From: Oceanobacillus sp. J11TS1
Lineage (GTDB): Bacteria; Bacillota; Bacilli; Bacillales; Amphibacillaceae
Direction: 5' to 3'
Assembly: GCF_018333215.1 (NCBI RefSeq)
Contig: NZ_BORO01000001.1
Coordinates: 418,693 to 482,692 of the forward strand
DNA length: 64,000 nt
The position numbers and the translations under genes are program-made. How positions within the stretch are numbered: position 1 is the first letter of the stretch; the number at the start of each line of letters is the position of its first letter. The notes under the pieces were generated by a model that did no database searches, had not been told where the DNA came from, and saw only the letters and a list, made by a program, of their open reading frames with translations. Shown one piece after another: positions 21,737-31,077 of this stretch.

Positions 21737-24379
21737 TTGAAAACATTAAGTTCCGCAGAAATTCGTCAAATGTTTATTGATTTTTTTAAGGAGAAAGGGC
21801 ATCAGGTAGAACCTAGTGCTTCGCTTGTACCACATGAAGATCCGACACTGTTATGGATTAATAGTGGTGTTGCAACGCTAAAAAAATATTTTGATGGGCG
21901 GATTATTCCAGATAATCCAAGAATCGTAAATGCACAAAAAGCAATTCGTACAAATGATATTGAAAACGTTGGGTTTACGGCACGTCACCACACATTTTTT
22001 GAGATGTTAGGGAATTTCTCCATTGGCGATTATTTTAAAGAAGAAGCAATTAAATGGGCTTGGGAGTTTCTTACAGATGAAAAATGGATTGGCTTCGATG
22101 CAGAAAAATTATCTGTAACTGTCCATCCAGAAGATGATGAAGCATACGACCTTTGGTTGAATCAAATTGGTTTACCTAAAGAACGTATTATTCGATTGGA
22201 AGAAAACTTTTGGGATATTGGAGAAGGGCCAAGCGGACCGAATACCGAGATTTTTTATGACCGGGGAGAAGCTTATGGGAATGACCCAGCTGATCCAGAG
22301 CTTTATCCGGGCGGAGAAAACAGCAGGTATTTAGAGGTATGGAACCTCGTATTTTCTCAGTTCAATCATAACCCAGACGATACTTATACCCCTCTTCCCA
22401 AGAAAAACATTGATACAGGTATGGGATTAGAGCGTTTAACGTCGATTATTCAAGAAGCGCCAACAAACTTTGAAACAGATTTATTTATGCCCATCATTCA
22501 AGCAACCGAAATGATTACAGATAAAAAATATGGAGAAAATGCTGCTGCGGATACAGCATTTAAAGTTATCGCAGATCATATCCGTACAGTTAGCTTTGCA
22601 ATTGGTGATGGAGCTATGCCATCCAACGAAGGCCGAGGATATGTACTTCGCAGATTAATACGCCGTGCAATCCGTTTTGCAAAAGACCTGGATATTCATG
22701 AAGCTTTCATGTTCCGTCTTGTTCCGGTTGTAGCTGAAATTATGAAAGACTTCTATCCAGAGGTTGTGAAAGAAACAGATTACATTCAAAAAATAATTAA
22801 AGTAGAAGAAGAACGTTTCCATGAGACTTTAAATGACGGATTAGAAATTCTAACTAAATTGATTGAAACGGAAAAGCAAAAAGGAAGTAACATATTTCCT
22901 GGGGAAGAAGTGTTCCGTTTATACGACACGTACGGTTTTCCAAAAGAATTAACAGAAGAATATGTAGAAAAGCTTGGTTTTACTGTGAACCAAGAAGGTT
23001 TTGAAAATGAAATGAAGCTACAACGGGAAAGAGCAAGAAATGCACGTCAAAAAGTAGACTCTATGCAGGTTCAAGACACTATATTCTCAACAATTGATGT
23101 TGAAAGTGAATTTGTAGGTTATTCTGAGCTGCAAAGCAATACCGTAATACAAGCCATCATTTGCGATAAAGAGGTTGTCAAATCAGTAGAAGCTGGACAG
23201 GAAGCATATATCTTATTAAAAGAAACACCATTTTATGCAGAAAGTGGCGGACAAGTTGCTGATACCGGTTGGATTCAAACAGAAAAAGCTTCAGCTGTGG
23301 TTACAGATACGCAAAAAACTCCAAATGGGCAAAATATTCACCGGGTAGAAGTAAAAGAAGGTTTATTAGAGGTTTCTGAGGAAGTACAAGCTACTGTTGA
23401 TCGTACATTACGTACAGGCATCATTAAAAACCACAGTGCTACGCATTTATTGCATCAAGCTTTAAAAGATGTATTAGGATCCCATGTAAACCAAGCTGGT
23501 TCCTTAAACCAATCTAATCGCCTGCGTTTTGACTTCTCTCATTTCAGTAGTGTAACAGACGGAGAGTTAGAAGAAATTGAAACGATTGTGAACCGAAAAA
23601 TATGGGAATCATTGCCAGTATTCATCGAAACAAAAGAACTGGAAGAAGCAAAAGCAATGGGGGCAATGGCTTTATTTGGTGAAAAATACGGCGATGTCGT
23701 TCGTGTTGTCCAAATGGGTGATTATAGTATTGAATTATGCGGAGGATGTCATGTAAGCAATACAGCGGAGATTGGGTTATTTAAGATTGTCTCTGAGAGC
23801 GGTATTGGTGCTGGCACAAGAAGAATTGAAGCTGTTACAAGCAAAGAAGCTTACGATTATGTCAATCAGAAGCTGGATATATTAAAACAGTCAGGGACAC
23901 TGTTAAAAGCAAAAGATGAACAAATCCCACAAAAACTTTCCGCATTGCAGAAGGAATTAAAAGAGACACAAAAGCAGGTAGATTCATTACAGGCTAAATT
24001 GTCTAATTTAGAGGCATCTTCTATATTAGATGATATCCAGGAGGTAAATGGTGTAAAAGTACTGGCGAAACAAGTCGATGTAAAAGATATGAATCAATTG
24101 CGCTCCATGGTGGACGAATTAAAACAAAAAATAGAATCAGGTGTAATTCTCCTTGCAGCAGTGCATAATAGTAAAGTACAACTTGTGGCAGGAGTGACGA
24201 AAGACCTGATGAAGCAAAAGTTTCATGCTGGGAACTTAGTAAAACAGGCGGCAACAATTTGCGGCGGCGGCGGTGGCGGCCGACCAGATATGGCACAAGC
24301 TGGTGGAAAAGACCCATCTAAAGTTACAGAAGCATTACAAAGTGCTTTAACTTATGTAACAGAACTGACAAATGCTTAA
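21737..24379 (+). CDS. alaS: Alanyl-tRNA synthetase
   Basis: Charges tRNA-Ala and edits Ser/Gly mischarging. The 880-residue protein has the N-terminal class II catalytic core ([19 protein letters not shown]), the editing domain with the zinc-binding motif [12 protein letters not shown] (about residue 560) and the second half [15 protein letters not shown] (about 665), then a coiled coil and the C-Ala domain ([17 protein letters not shown]). It starts at TTG 21737, set by AAAGGAGGAA at 21721-21730. It is transcribed from its own T-box-controlled promoter. Confidence 0.97.
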   Translation: MKTLSSAEIRQMFIDFFKEKGHQVEPSASLVPHEDPTLLWINSGVATLKKYFDGRIIPDNPRIVNAQKAIRTNDIENVGFTARHHTFFEMLGNFSIGDYFKEEAIKWAWEFLTDEKWIGFDAEKLSVTVHPEDDEAYDLWLNQIGLPKERIIRLEENFWDIGEGPSGPNTEIFYDRGEAYGNDPADPELYPGGENSRYLEVWNLVFSQFNHNPDDTYTPLPKKNIDTGMGLERLTSIIQEAPTNFETDLFMPIIQATEMITDKKYGENAAADTAFKVIADHIRTVSFAIGDGAMPSNEGRGYVLRRLIRRAIRFAKDLDIHEAFMFRLVPVVAEIMKDFYPEVVKETDYIQKIIKVEEERFHETLNDGLEILTKLIETEKQKGSNIFPGEEVFRLYDTYGFPKELTEEYVEKLGFTVNQEGFENEMKLQRERARNARQKVDSMQVQDTIFSTIDVESEFVGYSELQSNTVIQAIICDKEVVKSVEAGQEAYILLKETPFYAESGGQVADTGWIQTEKASAVVTDTQKTPNGQNIHRVEVKEGLLEVSEEVQATVDRTLRTGIIKNHSATHLLHQALKDVLGSHVNQAGSLNQSNRLRFDFSHFSSVTDGELEEIETIVNRKIWESLPVFIETKELEEAKAMGAMALFGEKYGDVVRVVQMGDYSIELCGGCHVSNTAEIGLFKIVSESGIGAGTRRIEAVTSKEAYDYVNQKLDILKQSGTLLKAKDEQIPQKLSALQKELKETQKQVDSLQAKLSNLEASSILDDIQEVNGVKVLAKQVDVKDMNQLRSMVDELKQKIESGVILLAAVHNSKVQLVAGVTKDLMKQKFHAGNLVKQAATICGGGGGGRPDMAQAGGKDPSKVTEALQSALTYVTELTNA

Positions 24380-24386
24380 TCCTTAG

Positions 24387-24415
24387 TTGTATGTTTTCTC
24401 GTAAATAAGTATAAT
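24387..24415 (+). promoter_or_regulatory. Sigma-A promoter of yrzL-ruvX-yrzB
   Basis: TTGTAT (24387-24392), a 17-bp spacer, TATAAT (24410-24415). It lies about 60 bp before the yrzL start and 8 bp after alaS. Confidence 0.75.
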
Positions 24416-24473
24416 GATAGAGATAAACATGTTAGAATAGATGAAGAAGGTTAACGAAGGACGAGGTGTCATT

Positions 24474-24743
24474 ATGAGTTCAATTGATAAAACAATGAAA
24501 TTCAACTTTTCTGAAGAACCATTTGACCAGGATATTAAAAAGATTTTAATGACTGTTCATGAATCATTACAGGAAAAAGGATATAATCCTATTAACCAAA
24601 TTGTTGGTTATCTGTTGTCAGGAGATCCAGCTTATATTCCTAGGTATAATGATGCGCGTAATTTAATCCGTAAAGTTGAACGGGATGAAGTTATTGAAGA
24701 ACTTGTAAAGTTTTATCTAGAACAGAATAAGGAGAATTCATGA
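24474..24743 (+). CDS. yrzL: IreB/YrzL-family regulatory phosphoprotein (DUF965)
   Basis: 89-residue protein of the IreB family. In Enterococcus, IreB is a substrate of the PASTA kinase IreK and influences cephalosporin resistance. The sequence [25 protein letters not shown] and [26 protein letters not shown] is highly characteristic. A longer frame starts at 24441, but GAGGTG at 24463-24468 selects ATG 24474. The stop overlaps the ruvX start (ATGA), as usual for this trio. Confidence 0.93.
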   Translation: MSSIDKTMKFNFSEEPFDQDIKKILMTVHESLQEKGYNPINQIVGYLLSGDPAYIPRYNDARNLIRKVERDEVIEELVKFYLEQNKENS

Positions 24744-25165
24744 AGGTAGCAGGTTTAGATGTCGGTTCAAAAACAATAGGTGTTGCAATTAGTGATGCCC
24801 TTGGCTGGACTGCCCAAGGGCTGACCACTATTTATTGGAATGAAGAAGAGATCAGTTCTGCTGATGAAGAGCTTCAAAAAATCATCAAGGAAAATGAAGT
24901 ATCTCAGATTGTTGTCGGATTGCCTAAAAATATGAACGGTTCGATTGGTGAAAGAGGCGAGGCTTCCGAGCGTTACGCTGAGTATTTAAAAGAAAAATAC
25001 CATTTACCTGTCGTACTATGGGACGAAAGGTTAACGACGATGGCAGCTGAGCGTGTATTATTAGAAGCAGATATGAGTCGGAAAAAGAGAAAAAAAGTCA
25101 TTGATAAGATGGCAGCTTCAATGATTTTACAAGGTTATCTTGACTCAAAAGGAGGCGTTATTTGA
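24740..25165 (+). CDS. yrrK: RuvX/YqgF-family nuclease (Holliday junction resolvase-like)
   Basis: RNase H-fold protein linked to Holliday junction resolution and to 16S pre-rRNA 5'-end maturation in bacteria. 141 residues. The first acidic residue lies in [12 protein letters not shown] (residue 6), the [11 protein letters not shown] motif is at about residues 60-70, and the second acidic position lies in VLWDERLTT (about 93-101). It overlaps yrzL by ATGA and yrzB by one base, so translation of the three genes is coupled. Confidence 0.93.
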   Translation: MKVAGLDVGSKTIGVAISDALGWTAQGLTTIYWNEEEISSADEELQKIIKENEVSQIVVGLPKNMNGSIGERGEASERYAEYLKEKYHLPVVLWDERLTTMAAERVLLEADMSRKKRKKVIDKMAASMILQGYLDSKGGVI

Positions 25166-25443
25166 TGACATTAGAGGAAAAAGAACGAATTATTATTCCA
25201 GATGAAAATGGAGATGAGCATCTTTTTGAAGTGCTTTTTACATTCGATGTAGATGATACAGAACAATCTTATATAGCTGTTGTACCTGCTGAACAGGCAG
25301 AAGAAGAAGAAGTAGAGGTATATGCATTCCGTTACGAAGAACAGGAAAATGATGATTATACATTGTACCCTATTGAATCGGACGATGAGTGGAATATAGT
25401 AGAAGAAATGTTAAATACATTAGCAGAAGAAGAAGAAGAGTAA
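25165..25443 (+). CDS. yrzB: DUF1292 family protein YrzB
   Basis: Acidic 92-residue cytosolic protein of unknown function, conserved after ruvX in bacilli. It is rich in Glu/Asp with the pattern DENGDEHLFEVLFTFDVDDTEQSYIAV. The frame can be opened at TTG 25162, but GGAGG at 25151-25155 fits ATG 25165. A strong terminator follows 12 bases after the stop. Confidence 0.9.
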   Translation: MTLEEKERIIIPDENGDEHLFEVLFTFDVDDTEQSYIAVVPAEQAEEEEVEVYAFRYEEQENDDYTLYPIESDDEWNIVEEMLNTLAEEEEE

Positions 25444-25455
25444 AAAAAGATAATG

Positions 25456-25496
25456 AGAAAGCTGATGTCACGTAACGTGGACGTCAGCTTTCTTTT
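25456..25496 (+). terminator. Terminator after yrzB
   Basis: AGAAAGCTGA (from 25456) pairs with TCAGCTTTCT (ending 25492), with an inner CACGT/ACGTG extension, and a TTTT tail. It closes the yrzL-ruvX-yrzB operon. Confidence 0.9.
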
Positions 25497-25667
25497 ACAA
25501 GCAGAAAAAGTATAAATGACTTCATTCATTTTAAAAAGATATCGGATTTAAAAAAAGTCCCCGCTAAGATTCCGCGAATATACTGTACTTCTTCCTTCCA
25601 TATTCCATACAAACAACAACTTTTCTAGTTAAAATATATGGTAAGATTGAATAAAATGACAGGAATA

Positions 25668-25697
25668 TTGGATAATTTTAAATGAATTTAGTATAAT
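25668..25697 (+). promoter_or_regulatory. Sigma-A promoter of mltG
   Basis: TTGGAT (25668-25673), an 18-bp spacer, TATAAT (25692-25697). The -10 box overlaps an in-frame ATG at 25696, which rules that ATG out as the mltG start. Confidence 0.75.
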
Positions 25698-25722
25698 GAA
25701 GCGGGTGAAAGGGGGACACATA

Positions 25723-26841
25723 GTGTCAAAAGATGACAAACATAATGGGTTTCAACAGAATCTTGTCAAAAGAGGAGAAGAAGCTTCTAAAGTTAGAAAG
25801 ATTGTAGCAATTATTATTTTATGTTTTATCCTTATTTTAGTAATTGGAGGACTTTCGGGATATTTATATATTAAATCAGCACTTAAACCTGTTGACGAAG
25901 ACAATACAACTACAGTAGAAGTGGAAATTCCAATAGGATCTTCAAGTTCAACGATTGCCAACATACTTGAAGAAAATGGTGTTATCAAAGATGCACGTGT
26001 TTTTCGATTCTATACAAAATTTAATAATATGAACGAATTTCAAGCCGGCAATTATACTTTTAATACGGCAATGACCATGGATGAAATTATCGAATCATTG
26101 CAAACCGGGAAAATCATCGTTGATCCTGTATATGTAATAACCATTCCTGAAGGGTTAACAGTTGATCAGATTGCTGAAATATATAGTGAGCAGCTAGATT
26201 TCTCTAAAGAAGAATTCCTAGAAGTTGCTAACGACCCTGAATTTATTGAGGATTTAATGGAAAAGTACCCTTCTTTATTAACGGAAGATATTCTTGATGA
26301 GGATATCCGTACGCCATTAGAGGGATATATGTTTGCTTCTACATACGATTTTTATGAAGAAGAACCAAGTATCGAATCGATAATAGATCGTATGGTTGAA
26401 CAAACAAATTCGATTTTTCAGCAGTATGAAGGACAGATAGCAGAACTGGATTTTTCACCGCATGAAGCGATAACTTTTGCATCGCTTGTGGAGAAAGAAA
26501 CTGGTAAGGAAGAGCAGCGACCTCAAATCGCTGGTGTATTTTATAATCGTATGGAGGAAAATATAAAACTTCAGACAGATCCGACTGTATTATATGCGAA
26601 GGGAGAACATCAGGCTGTTGTTACCTTCGATGATTTAGAAGTGGAATCACCGTACAACACATATTTAATAGATGGATTACCAGTAGGTCCTATATCGAAC
26701 TTTGCTGAGAACTCCTTGAAAGCAGTTGTGGCTCCGGATGACTCTGATTATCTTTATTTCCTGCATGATGATAAAGGAGAAATTCACTTTGCAGAAACCC
26801 TTGAAGAGCATGCCGAAAATCGAGATAAATATATAAATTAA
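25723..26841 (+). CDS. mltG: Endolytic murein transglycosylase MltG (YceG-like)
   Basis: Membrane-anchored lytic transglycosylase that cuts nascent glycan strands. A cytoplasmic N-terminus of about 30 residues precedes a single membrane span (IVAIIILCFILILVIGGLSGYLYI). A LysM-like segment follows and then the YceG domain; the conserved catalytic glutamate lies in ASLVEKETGKEEQRPQIAGVFYNRM. AAAGGGGG at 25708-25715 selects GTG 25723; the upstream ATG 25696 lies inside the promoter. 372 residues. It corresponds to yrrL of B. subtilis. Confidence 0.93.
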   Translation: MSKDDKHNGFQQNLVKRGEEASKVRKIVAIIILCFILILVIGGLSGYLYIKSALKPVDEDNTTTVEVEIPIGSSSSTIANILEENGVIKDARVFRFYTKFNNMNEFQAGNYTFNTAMTMDEIIESLQTGKIIVDPVYVITIPEGLTVDQIAEIYSEQLDFSKEEFLEVANDPEFIEDLMEKYPSLLTEDILDEDIRTPLEGYMFASTYDFYEEEPSIESIIDRMVEQTNSIFQQYEGQIAELDFSPHEAITFASLVEKETGKEEQRPQIAGVFYNRMEENIKLQTDPTVLYAKGEHQAVVTFDDLEVESPYNTYLIDGLPVGPISNFAENSLKAVVAPDDSDYLYFLHDDKGEIHFAETLEEHAENRDKYIN

Positions 26842-26865
26842 AGTGTATGTTCGCAAGGATGGTAA

Positions 26866-26915
26866 AAGTCCCCGAGATGTGGACCATTTATAAATTCCAC
26901 TCCTCGGAGTGATTT
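26866..26915 (+). terminator. Terminator after mltG
   Basis: CCGAG and GTGGA pair with TCCAC and CTCGG across an AT loop, followed by GATTTTTA. It lies about 25 bases after the mltG stop. Confidence 0.6.
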
Positions 26916-26941
26916 TTACACTACTTTTTGGATATCCTCTT

Positions 26942-26987
26942 AAACGGACTTATGGAGAATTTCTCCATTTTCCGTTTTCTTTTTTAC
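26942..26987 (+). terminator. Second hairpin terminator between mltG and trmR
   Basis: AAACGGA (26942-26948) pairs with TCCGTTT (26971-26977), enclosing TGGAGAA/TTCTCCA, and is followed by TCTTTTTT. It gives tandem termination after mltG. Confidence 0.7.
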
Positions 26988-27049
26988 AATGAATGTTATT
27001 GCATAAAATATATAAATGTAACTTTTTAAATGCAGAAGGAAATGATGAA

Positions 27050-27715
27050 ATGGATAAAGAAATAGAAAGCTACTTGGAAAGCTTGCTGCCTGCTTCTCCA
27101 AAATCAGTAGAGAACCTTGAAAAATATGCAGAAATAAACCATGTGCCAATTATTAATCGAAATAGCATGCATATGATTAATCTTATCTTAACGATGAAGC
27201 AGCCCCGAAATATTTTAGAAGTCGGTACGGCAATTGGTTATTCTGCACTGCGCATGTTAGAGGGAGTAGAAGACGCAAAAATTGTTACCATTGAAAAAGA
27301 CGATGAACGCTATAAAGAAGCTCTTACAAATATTCGAGCGCAGAACAAAGAAGCGCAAATTGAAGTCATATTAGGTGATGCTAGTGATGTTATGCAAGAG
27401 TTAGCTGAACAAAAGAAACGGTTTGATGTCGTTTTTATTGATGCAGCAAAAGGGCAATATCAAACTTACTTTGATTTAGCAGATAAAATGCTCTTGCCAG
27501 GTGGTGTGTTAATTACGGATAATGTATTATTTCGAGGGATGGTTTACTCTAATGAAGAAGTACCTAAAAGATATAAAACCTTAGTACGAAAATTAAAATT
27601 GTACAATGAAATGGTGATGAATCATCCCGATTATCATACATCTATTATACCTATTGATGATGGTATTTCCATCAGCTACAAGAGAATTTCAGAACGTAAG
27701 GAGTCTAAAACATGA
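27050..27715 (+). CDS. trmR: tRNA 5-hydroxyuridine methyltransferase TrmR (YrrM)
   Basis: SAM-dependent O-methyltransferase of the caffeoyl-CoA/COMT-like family. B. subtilis YrrM (TrmR) methylates 5-hydroxyuridine at tRNA position 34 to 5-methoxyuridine. Visible motifs: SAM loop [15 protein letters not shown] (about residues 56-70), motif [16 protein letters not shown] and metal site [10 protein letters not shown] longer frame starts at 26993, but AGAAGG upstream supports ATG 27050 (221 residues). It overlaps udk by ATGA. The trhP1-trhP2 genes that separate these two in B. subtilis are missing here. Confidence 0.9.
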   Translation: MDKEIESYLESLLPASPKSVENLEKYAEINHVPIINRNSMHMINLILTMKQPRNILEVGTAIGYSALRMLEGVEDAKIVTIEKDDERYKEALTNIRAQNKEAQIEVILGDASDVMQELAEQKKRFDVVFIDAAKGQYQTYFDLADKMLLPGGVLITDNVLFRGMVYSNEEVPKRYKTLVRKLKLYNEMVMNHPDYHTSIIPIDDGISISYKRISERKESKT

Positions 27716-28350
27716 ACAAAAATAAACCCGTCGTGATTGGCGTTGCTGGGGGTAGCGGCAGTGGAAAAACTTCCGTGACAAAATCTATCTGCAAGCGTTT
27801 TACAGAGACATCAATTCTTGTCATTGAGCAGGATGCTTATTATAAGGACCAATCACATCTCCCTTTTGAAGAGAGGTTAAAAACGAATTATGATCATCCA
27901 TTTGCATTTGATAATGACTTATTAGTGGAACATCTGCATCAATTATTAGAGTATCAATCTGTTGAAAAACCAGTTTACGATTATAAGGTGCATAATCGTT
28001 CAAAAGAAACGGTCCATGTGGAGCCGAAAGAAGTTATTATTCTAGAAGGGATTTTGATTTTAGAAGACCCTAGTCTTGTCGATTTAATGGATATCAAAGT
28101 ATTTGTTGACACGGATGCAGATTTGAGAATTATTCGGCGTCTGTCAAGAGATATTAAAGAGCGAGGCAGAACATTAGAATCAGTAATTGATCAGTACATG
28201 CAAGTTGTTCGACCTGCTCACTTGCAATTTATTGAACCGTCAAAACGCTATGCGGATTTAATTATTCCTGAAGGTGGAGAAAATCATGTTGCCGTGGATA
28301 TTATGGCGTCTAAGATAGAAAATATCTTATCAAAAAATACAAATAACTAA
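27712..28350 (+). CDS. udk: Uridine/cytidine kinase
   Basis: Phosphorylates uridine and cytidine with ATP or GTP in pyrimidine salvage. Walker [13 protein letters not shown] (about residues 9-20), the EQDAYYKDQ nucleoside-binding segment (about 39-47) and the [21 protein letters not shown] lid are all visible. 212 residues is standard. Its start overlaps the trmR stop, so the two genes are translationally coupled. About 200 AT-rich bases without an evident feature separate it from greA. Confidence 0.96.
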   Translation: MNKNKPVVIGVAGGSGSGKTSVTKSICKRFTETSILVIEQDAYYKDQSHLPFEERLKTNYDHPFAFDNDLLVEHLHQLLEYQSVEKPVYDYKVHNRSKETVHVEPKEVIILEGILILEDPSLVDLMDIKVFVDTDADLRIIRRLSRDIKERGRTLESVIDQYMQVVRPAHLQFIEPSKRYADLIIPEGGENHVAVDIMASKIENILSKNTNN

Positions 28351-28550
28351 TTATTTTTTCTTGCTATTTTAGGTAATATCTGCCATAGTATTTGTTAGTA
28401 TATTTTCAAGCGTTATCGCATAAGCTATATAGCTAATTTTATTATATGTATATACAAGGAAGATAAGCAGCTGTTTATTTTAGAAAAAATCTTGTCAAAA
28501 TAGTTGCTTATATTTCTAGATAGAAAAGAATCAAGAAGGAGTGTACAGAG

Positions 28551-29027
28551 ATGGCTGCAGAGAAAAGCTTTTACATGACACAAGAGGGGAAAAACAAACT
28601 GGAGGAAGAACTACATTATCTAAAAACGGACCGTCGTCAAGAGGTTGTTGAAAGAATTAAAGTAGCTCGTGATTTCGGGGATTTATCCGAGAATTCGGAG
28701 TATGATGCTGCGAAAGATGAACAAGCATTTGTTGAACAACGAATTACGCAAGTTGAGAATATGATTCGTAATGCAGTAATTATTGAAAGTGATAATCAAA
28801 ATCCAAATGTTGTTGCGTTAGGAAAGTCTGTTACCTTTGTGGAGCTCCCTGATGGTGACGAAGAGACATACACAATTGTGGGAAGTGCAGAAGCTGACCC
28901 ATTTGAAGGAAAAATATCCAATGATTCACCAATGGCTAAAAGCTTGTTAGGCCAAGAGATTGGACAGGAAGTTACTGTTGCTACGCCAGCGGGTGACATT
29001 GAAGTTAAAATTACAAATGTAGAATAA
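28551..29027 (+). CDS. greA: Transcript cleavage factor GreA
   Basis: Rescues backtracked RNA polymerase by stimulating transcript cleavage. 158 residues with an N-terminal coiled coil whose tip holds the acidic pair in [20 protein letters not shown] (about residues 41-60). The C-terminal FKBP-like domain contains [18 protein letters not shown] and [16 protein letters not shown] precedes ATG 28551. A terminator follows directly. Confidence 0.97.
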   Translation: MAAEKSFYMTQEGKNKLEEELHYLKTDRRQEVVERIKVARDFGDLSENSEYDAAKDEQAFVEQRITQVENMIRNAVIIESDNQNPNVVALGKSVTFVELPDGDEETYTIVGSAEADPFEGKISNDSPMAKSLLGQEIGQEVTVATPAGDIEVKITNVE

Positions 29028-29032
29028 GAAAA

Positions 29033-29069
29033 AGAAAGCTTACAGTTTTTATAACTGTAAGCTTCTTTC
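29033..29069 (+). terminator. Terminator after greA
   Basis: AGAAAGCTTACAGT (29033-29046) pairs with ACTGTAAGCTTCTTTC (29054-29069). The remaining ~285 bases to yrrS hold no gene or repeat I can identify, apart from AT-rich sequence likely to contain the yrrS promoter. Confidence 0.85.
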
Positions 29070-29356
29070 ATGGCAGTTAATCGTTAAAGCCATGCAAATG
29101 GAGTACTAGCTTTCCTAAAACGGACGCCCACCAGTTTTTAATTAAGTCTATAAAATGATCTCTAAGCGCTAAAAAGAAATGATCGGTTACGAATGGTATG
29201 ATATGCATCTCTTAGAAAGCGTAAAAAATCTGCTTCTTTTTCAATCAGCTAAGTTTAAGGAAGAATTTAAATCTATTTTTATGCTAAAATAAAATAGACA
29301 ACAATTGTTATACTCGATATGATAGTATACAACAGGGTAGTTAGGAGGAATCTCGG

Positions 29357-30079
29357 GTGAGTCAAACAAGATCAAATAGGTTTGAAAAAAGAAGAAAAAA
29401 TACAAATGCAATTACTATTTTATCTATTATTATAGGATTAGTTATAGTGGTTTTTCTTGCTGTGTGGTTATTTGGAGGGAATAGCTCATCGGAAGCGGAT
29501 ACTGCCTCGAATGCATCTGCAAGTAAAAGTGCGTCCAACGAAGAGAAAGGTGGAGATGCTGAAGATGATGGGAATGGCTTTTTAATTACGGATCCGAATT
29601 CAAAAGATAAAGATAAAACTGAATCTGGAGATGACGATGCCGGTGAGGACAAAAAAGAAAAGGACAACGCTGATAAAGAAGAGGATGCAGAGGAAGATGA
29701 ATCCAAGAAAGAAGATAAGGAAGACAATCAATATGAAGATAGAGAACCCGCTGATCCAACAGACAGTAATGTGAAAGAAGCATATACAGGGGACTGGGAT
29801 CCAGTTGGAACAGAGCAGGAAGGCGCACATACTACCAATTTTAATGATGGTTCTCATGATAGAATTGAAATCAAAAGAGCAGTTTCTAAAGTAACCGGGT
29901 TAGACGAAGGCAGTATGATAGAGCATTGGGTTGGGAATAATGGCCCTGACAAAGTAGTTGCAACTGTCTCTGATTCAAGCAACTCAGAAGTATATCGCGT
30001 ATTTTTAGATTGGGTAGACGGTGAAGGATGGCAGCCTACCCAGGTAGAAGAGTTAATAGAAAATGATGCAGGACAGTAA
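29357..30079 (+). CDS. yrrS: YrrS-family membrane protein (DUF1510)
   Basis: 240 residues, starting GTG after AGGAGG. A short basic N-terminus is followed by one membrane span (ITILSIIIGLVIVVFLAVWLFGG, about residues 19-41) and a very acidic low-complexity linker of Glu, Asp, Lys and Ser (about 47-135). The C-terminal DUF1510 domain holds YTGDWDPVGTEQEGAHTTNF. In B. subtilis YrrS is encoded beside the penicillin-binding protein PbpI; no such gene is present here. mtnN follows 12 bases later. The function is not known; localisation is at the membrane. Confidence 0.88.
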   Translation: MSQTRSNRFEKRRKNTNAITILSIIIGLVIVVFLAVWLFGGNSSSEADTASNASASKSASNEEKGGDAEDDGNGFLITDPNSKDKDKTESGDDDAGEDKKEKDNADKEEDAEEDESKKEDKEDNQYEDREPADPTDSNVKEAYTGDWDPVGTEQEGAHTTNFNDGSHDRIEIKRAVSKVTGLDEGSMIEHWVGNNGPDKVVATVSDSSNSEVYRVFLDWVDGEGWQPTQVEELIENDAGQ

Positions 30080-30091
30080 CGGAGGATTATA

Positions 30092-30781
30092 ATGACTATA
30101 GGAATTATAGGAGCAATGGATGAAGAAATCGAATTACTAAAACAGAATATGACAGATATTCAAGAGATTGAAGTAGCGAATAGTTATTTTTATCAAGGTA
30201 TTCTAGAGGGGAAAGAAGTTGTCCTTTTACTTTCTGGTATTGGAAAAGTAAATGCAGCAATGTCTACAACGATATTACATGAGCGATTTCATCCTGATAA
30301 GATCATTAACACAGGTTCTGCTGGGGGATTTGCCGAAAATTTAGAAGTAGGCGATGTCGTTATTTCCACGGAAGTATTACATCATGATGTAGATGCGACA
30401 GCGTTTAATTATGTTTATGGACAAGTTCCAGGAATGCCTGCGTCTTATCTAGCTTCTAAAGATTTAGTAAAATTGGTTGATAAAGTTATTTTAGAATCTG
30501 AAATGAAAGCTGAAACAGGGATCATTGCTACAGGTGATTCGTTTATGCAAAGAGAAGATCAAATTGCTGTAGTTCGGCAGCGATTCCCGGAAATGCTCGC
30601 ATTAGAAATGGAAGCTGCTGCAATTGCGCAAGTATGTTATCAATACAATACGCCATTTGTCATTATTCGTGCATTATCCGATATTGCTGGGAAAGCCTCG
30701 TCGGTATCATTTGATGCTTTTTTAGAAAAAGCAGCGAAAAATGCAGCGAACGTGATTATAGAAATGGTTAAAAAATTATAG
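30092..30781 (+). CDS. mtnN: 5'-methylthioadenosine/S-adenosylhomocysteine nucleosidase
   Basis: Cleaves adenine from methylthioadenosine and S-adenosylhomocysteine in methionine recycling and activated methyl metabolism. 229 residues. The start MTIGIIGAMDEEIELL carries the catalytic glutamate, followed by LLSGIGKVNAA, INTGSAGGF, MEMEAAAIAQV-type (LEMEAAAIAQV) and the catalytic aspartate in RALSDIAG. CGGAGG lies before the ATG. A MITE copy sits between the stop and its terminator. Confidence 0.96.
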   Translation: MTIGIIGAMDEEIELLKQNMTDIQEIEVANSYFYQGILEGKEVVLLLSGIGKVNAAMSTTILHERFHPDKIINTGSAGGFAENLEVGDVVISTEVLHHDVDATAFNYVYGQVPGMPASYLASKDLVKLVDKVILESEMKAETGIIATGDSFMQREDQIAVVRQRFPEMLALEMEAAAIAQVCYQYNTPFVIIRALSDIAGKASSVSFDAFLEKAAKNAANVIIEMVKKL

Positions 30782-30795
30782 TCTACAAATTTTAA

Positions 30796-30930
30796 GGGTC
30801 AGCGTCAAAATCAATGGTTGAAATATATGGCTAACTGTAATAAGGCAACTAGCTAGTGAAGTGTTTTCGGTAGCGGTGCCTATTACAGATTCAATATAGT
30901 TTGTTAACCATAGATTTTGGAGAAGCGCCA
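30796..30930. repeat. MITE-like repeat, copy 3
   Basis: GTCAAAATCAATGGTTGAA (30804-30822) faces GTTAACCATAGATTTTGG (30903-30920) as imperfect inverted ends, matching the copies at 2633 and 12383. It is about 135 bp and non-coding. It begins 15 bases after the mtnN stop and ends just before a terminator, so it is transcribed as part of the mtnN 3' UTR. Confidence 0.65.
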
Positions 30931-30935
30931 ACATT

Positions 30936-30984
30936 AACAGGTTTTTTATTCCGTAAATTAATGGAATAGAAACCTGTTTTTTAT
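30936..30984 (+). terminator. Terminator downstream of mtnN and MITE copy 3
   Basis: AACAGGTTTTTTATTCC pairs with GGAATAGAAACCTGTT and runs into TTTTTTATT. The strand-symmetric T and A runs could also serve gltC, which ends at 31078 on the minus strand. Confidence 0.8.
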
Positions 30985-31077
30985 TATATTTTTCTTCCCA
31001 GACGCAGTTAAATAGAAGCCGCATGCTATCAAAAGAAGTAATCAGATACCATGTGGCTTATGGTTATGTTAAAAACC

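Noticed and set aside
24021-24317. 98-codon minus-strand frame in the 3' end of alaS
   Set aside because: Antisense to the conserved C-terminal domain of AlaS, with no ribosome-binding site.
29362-29857. Long Ser- and Phe-rich frames on the minus strand of yrrS
   Set aside because: They are antisense shadows of the Glu/Asp/Lys low-complexity linker of YrrS.
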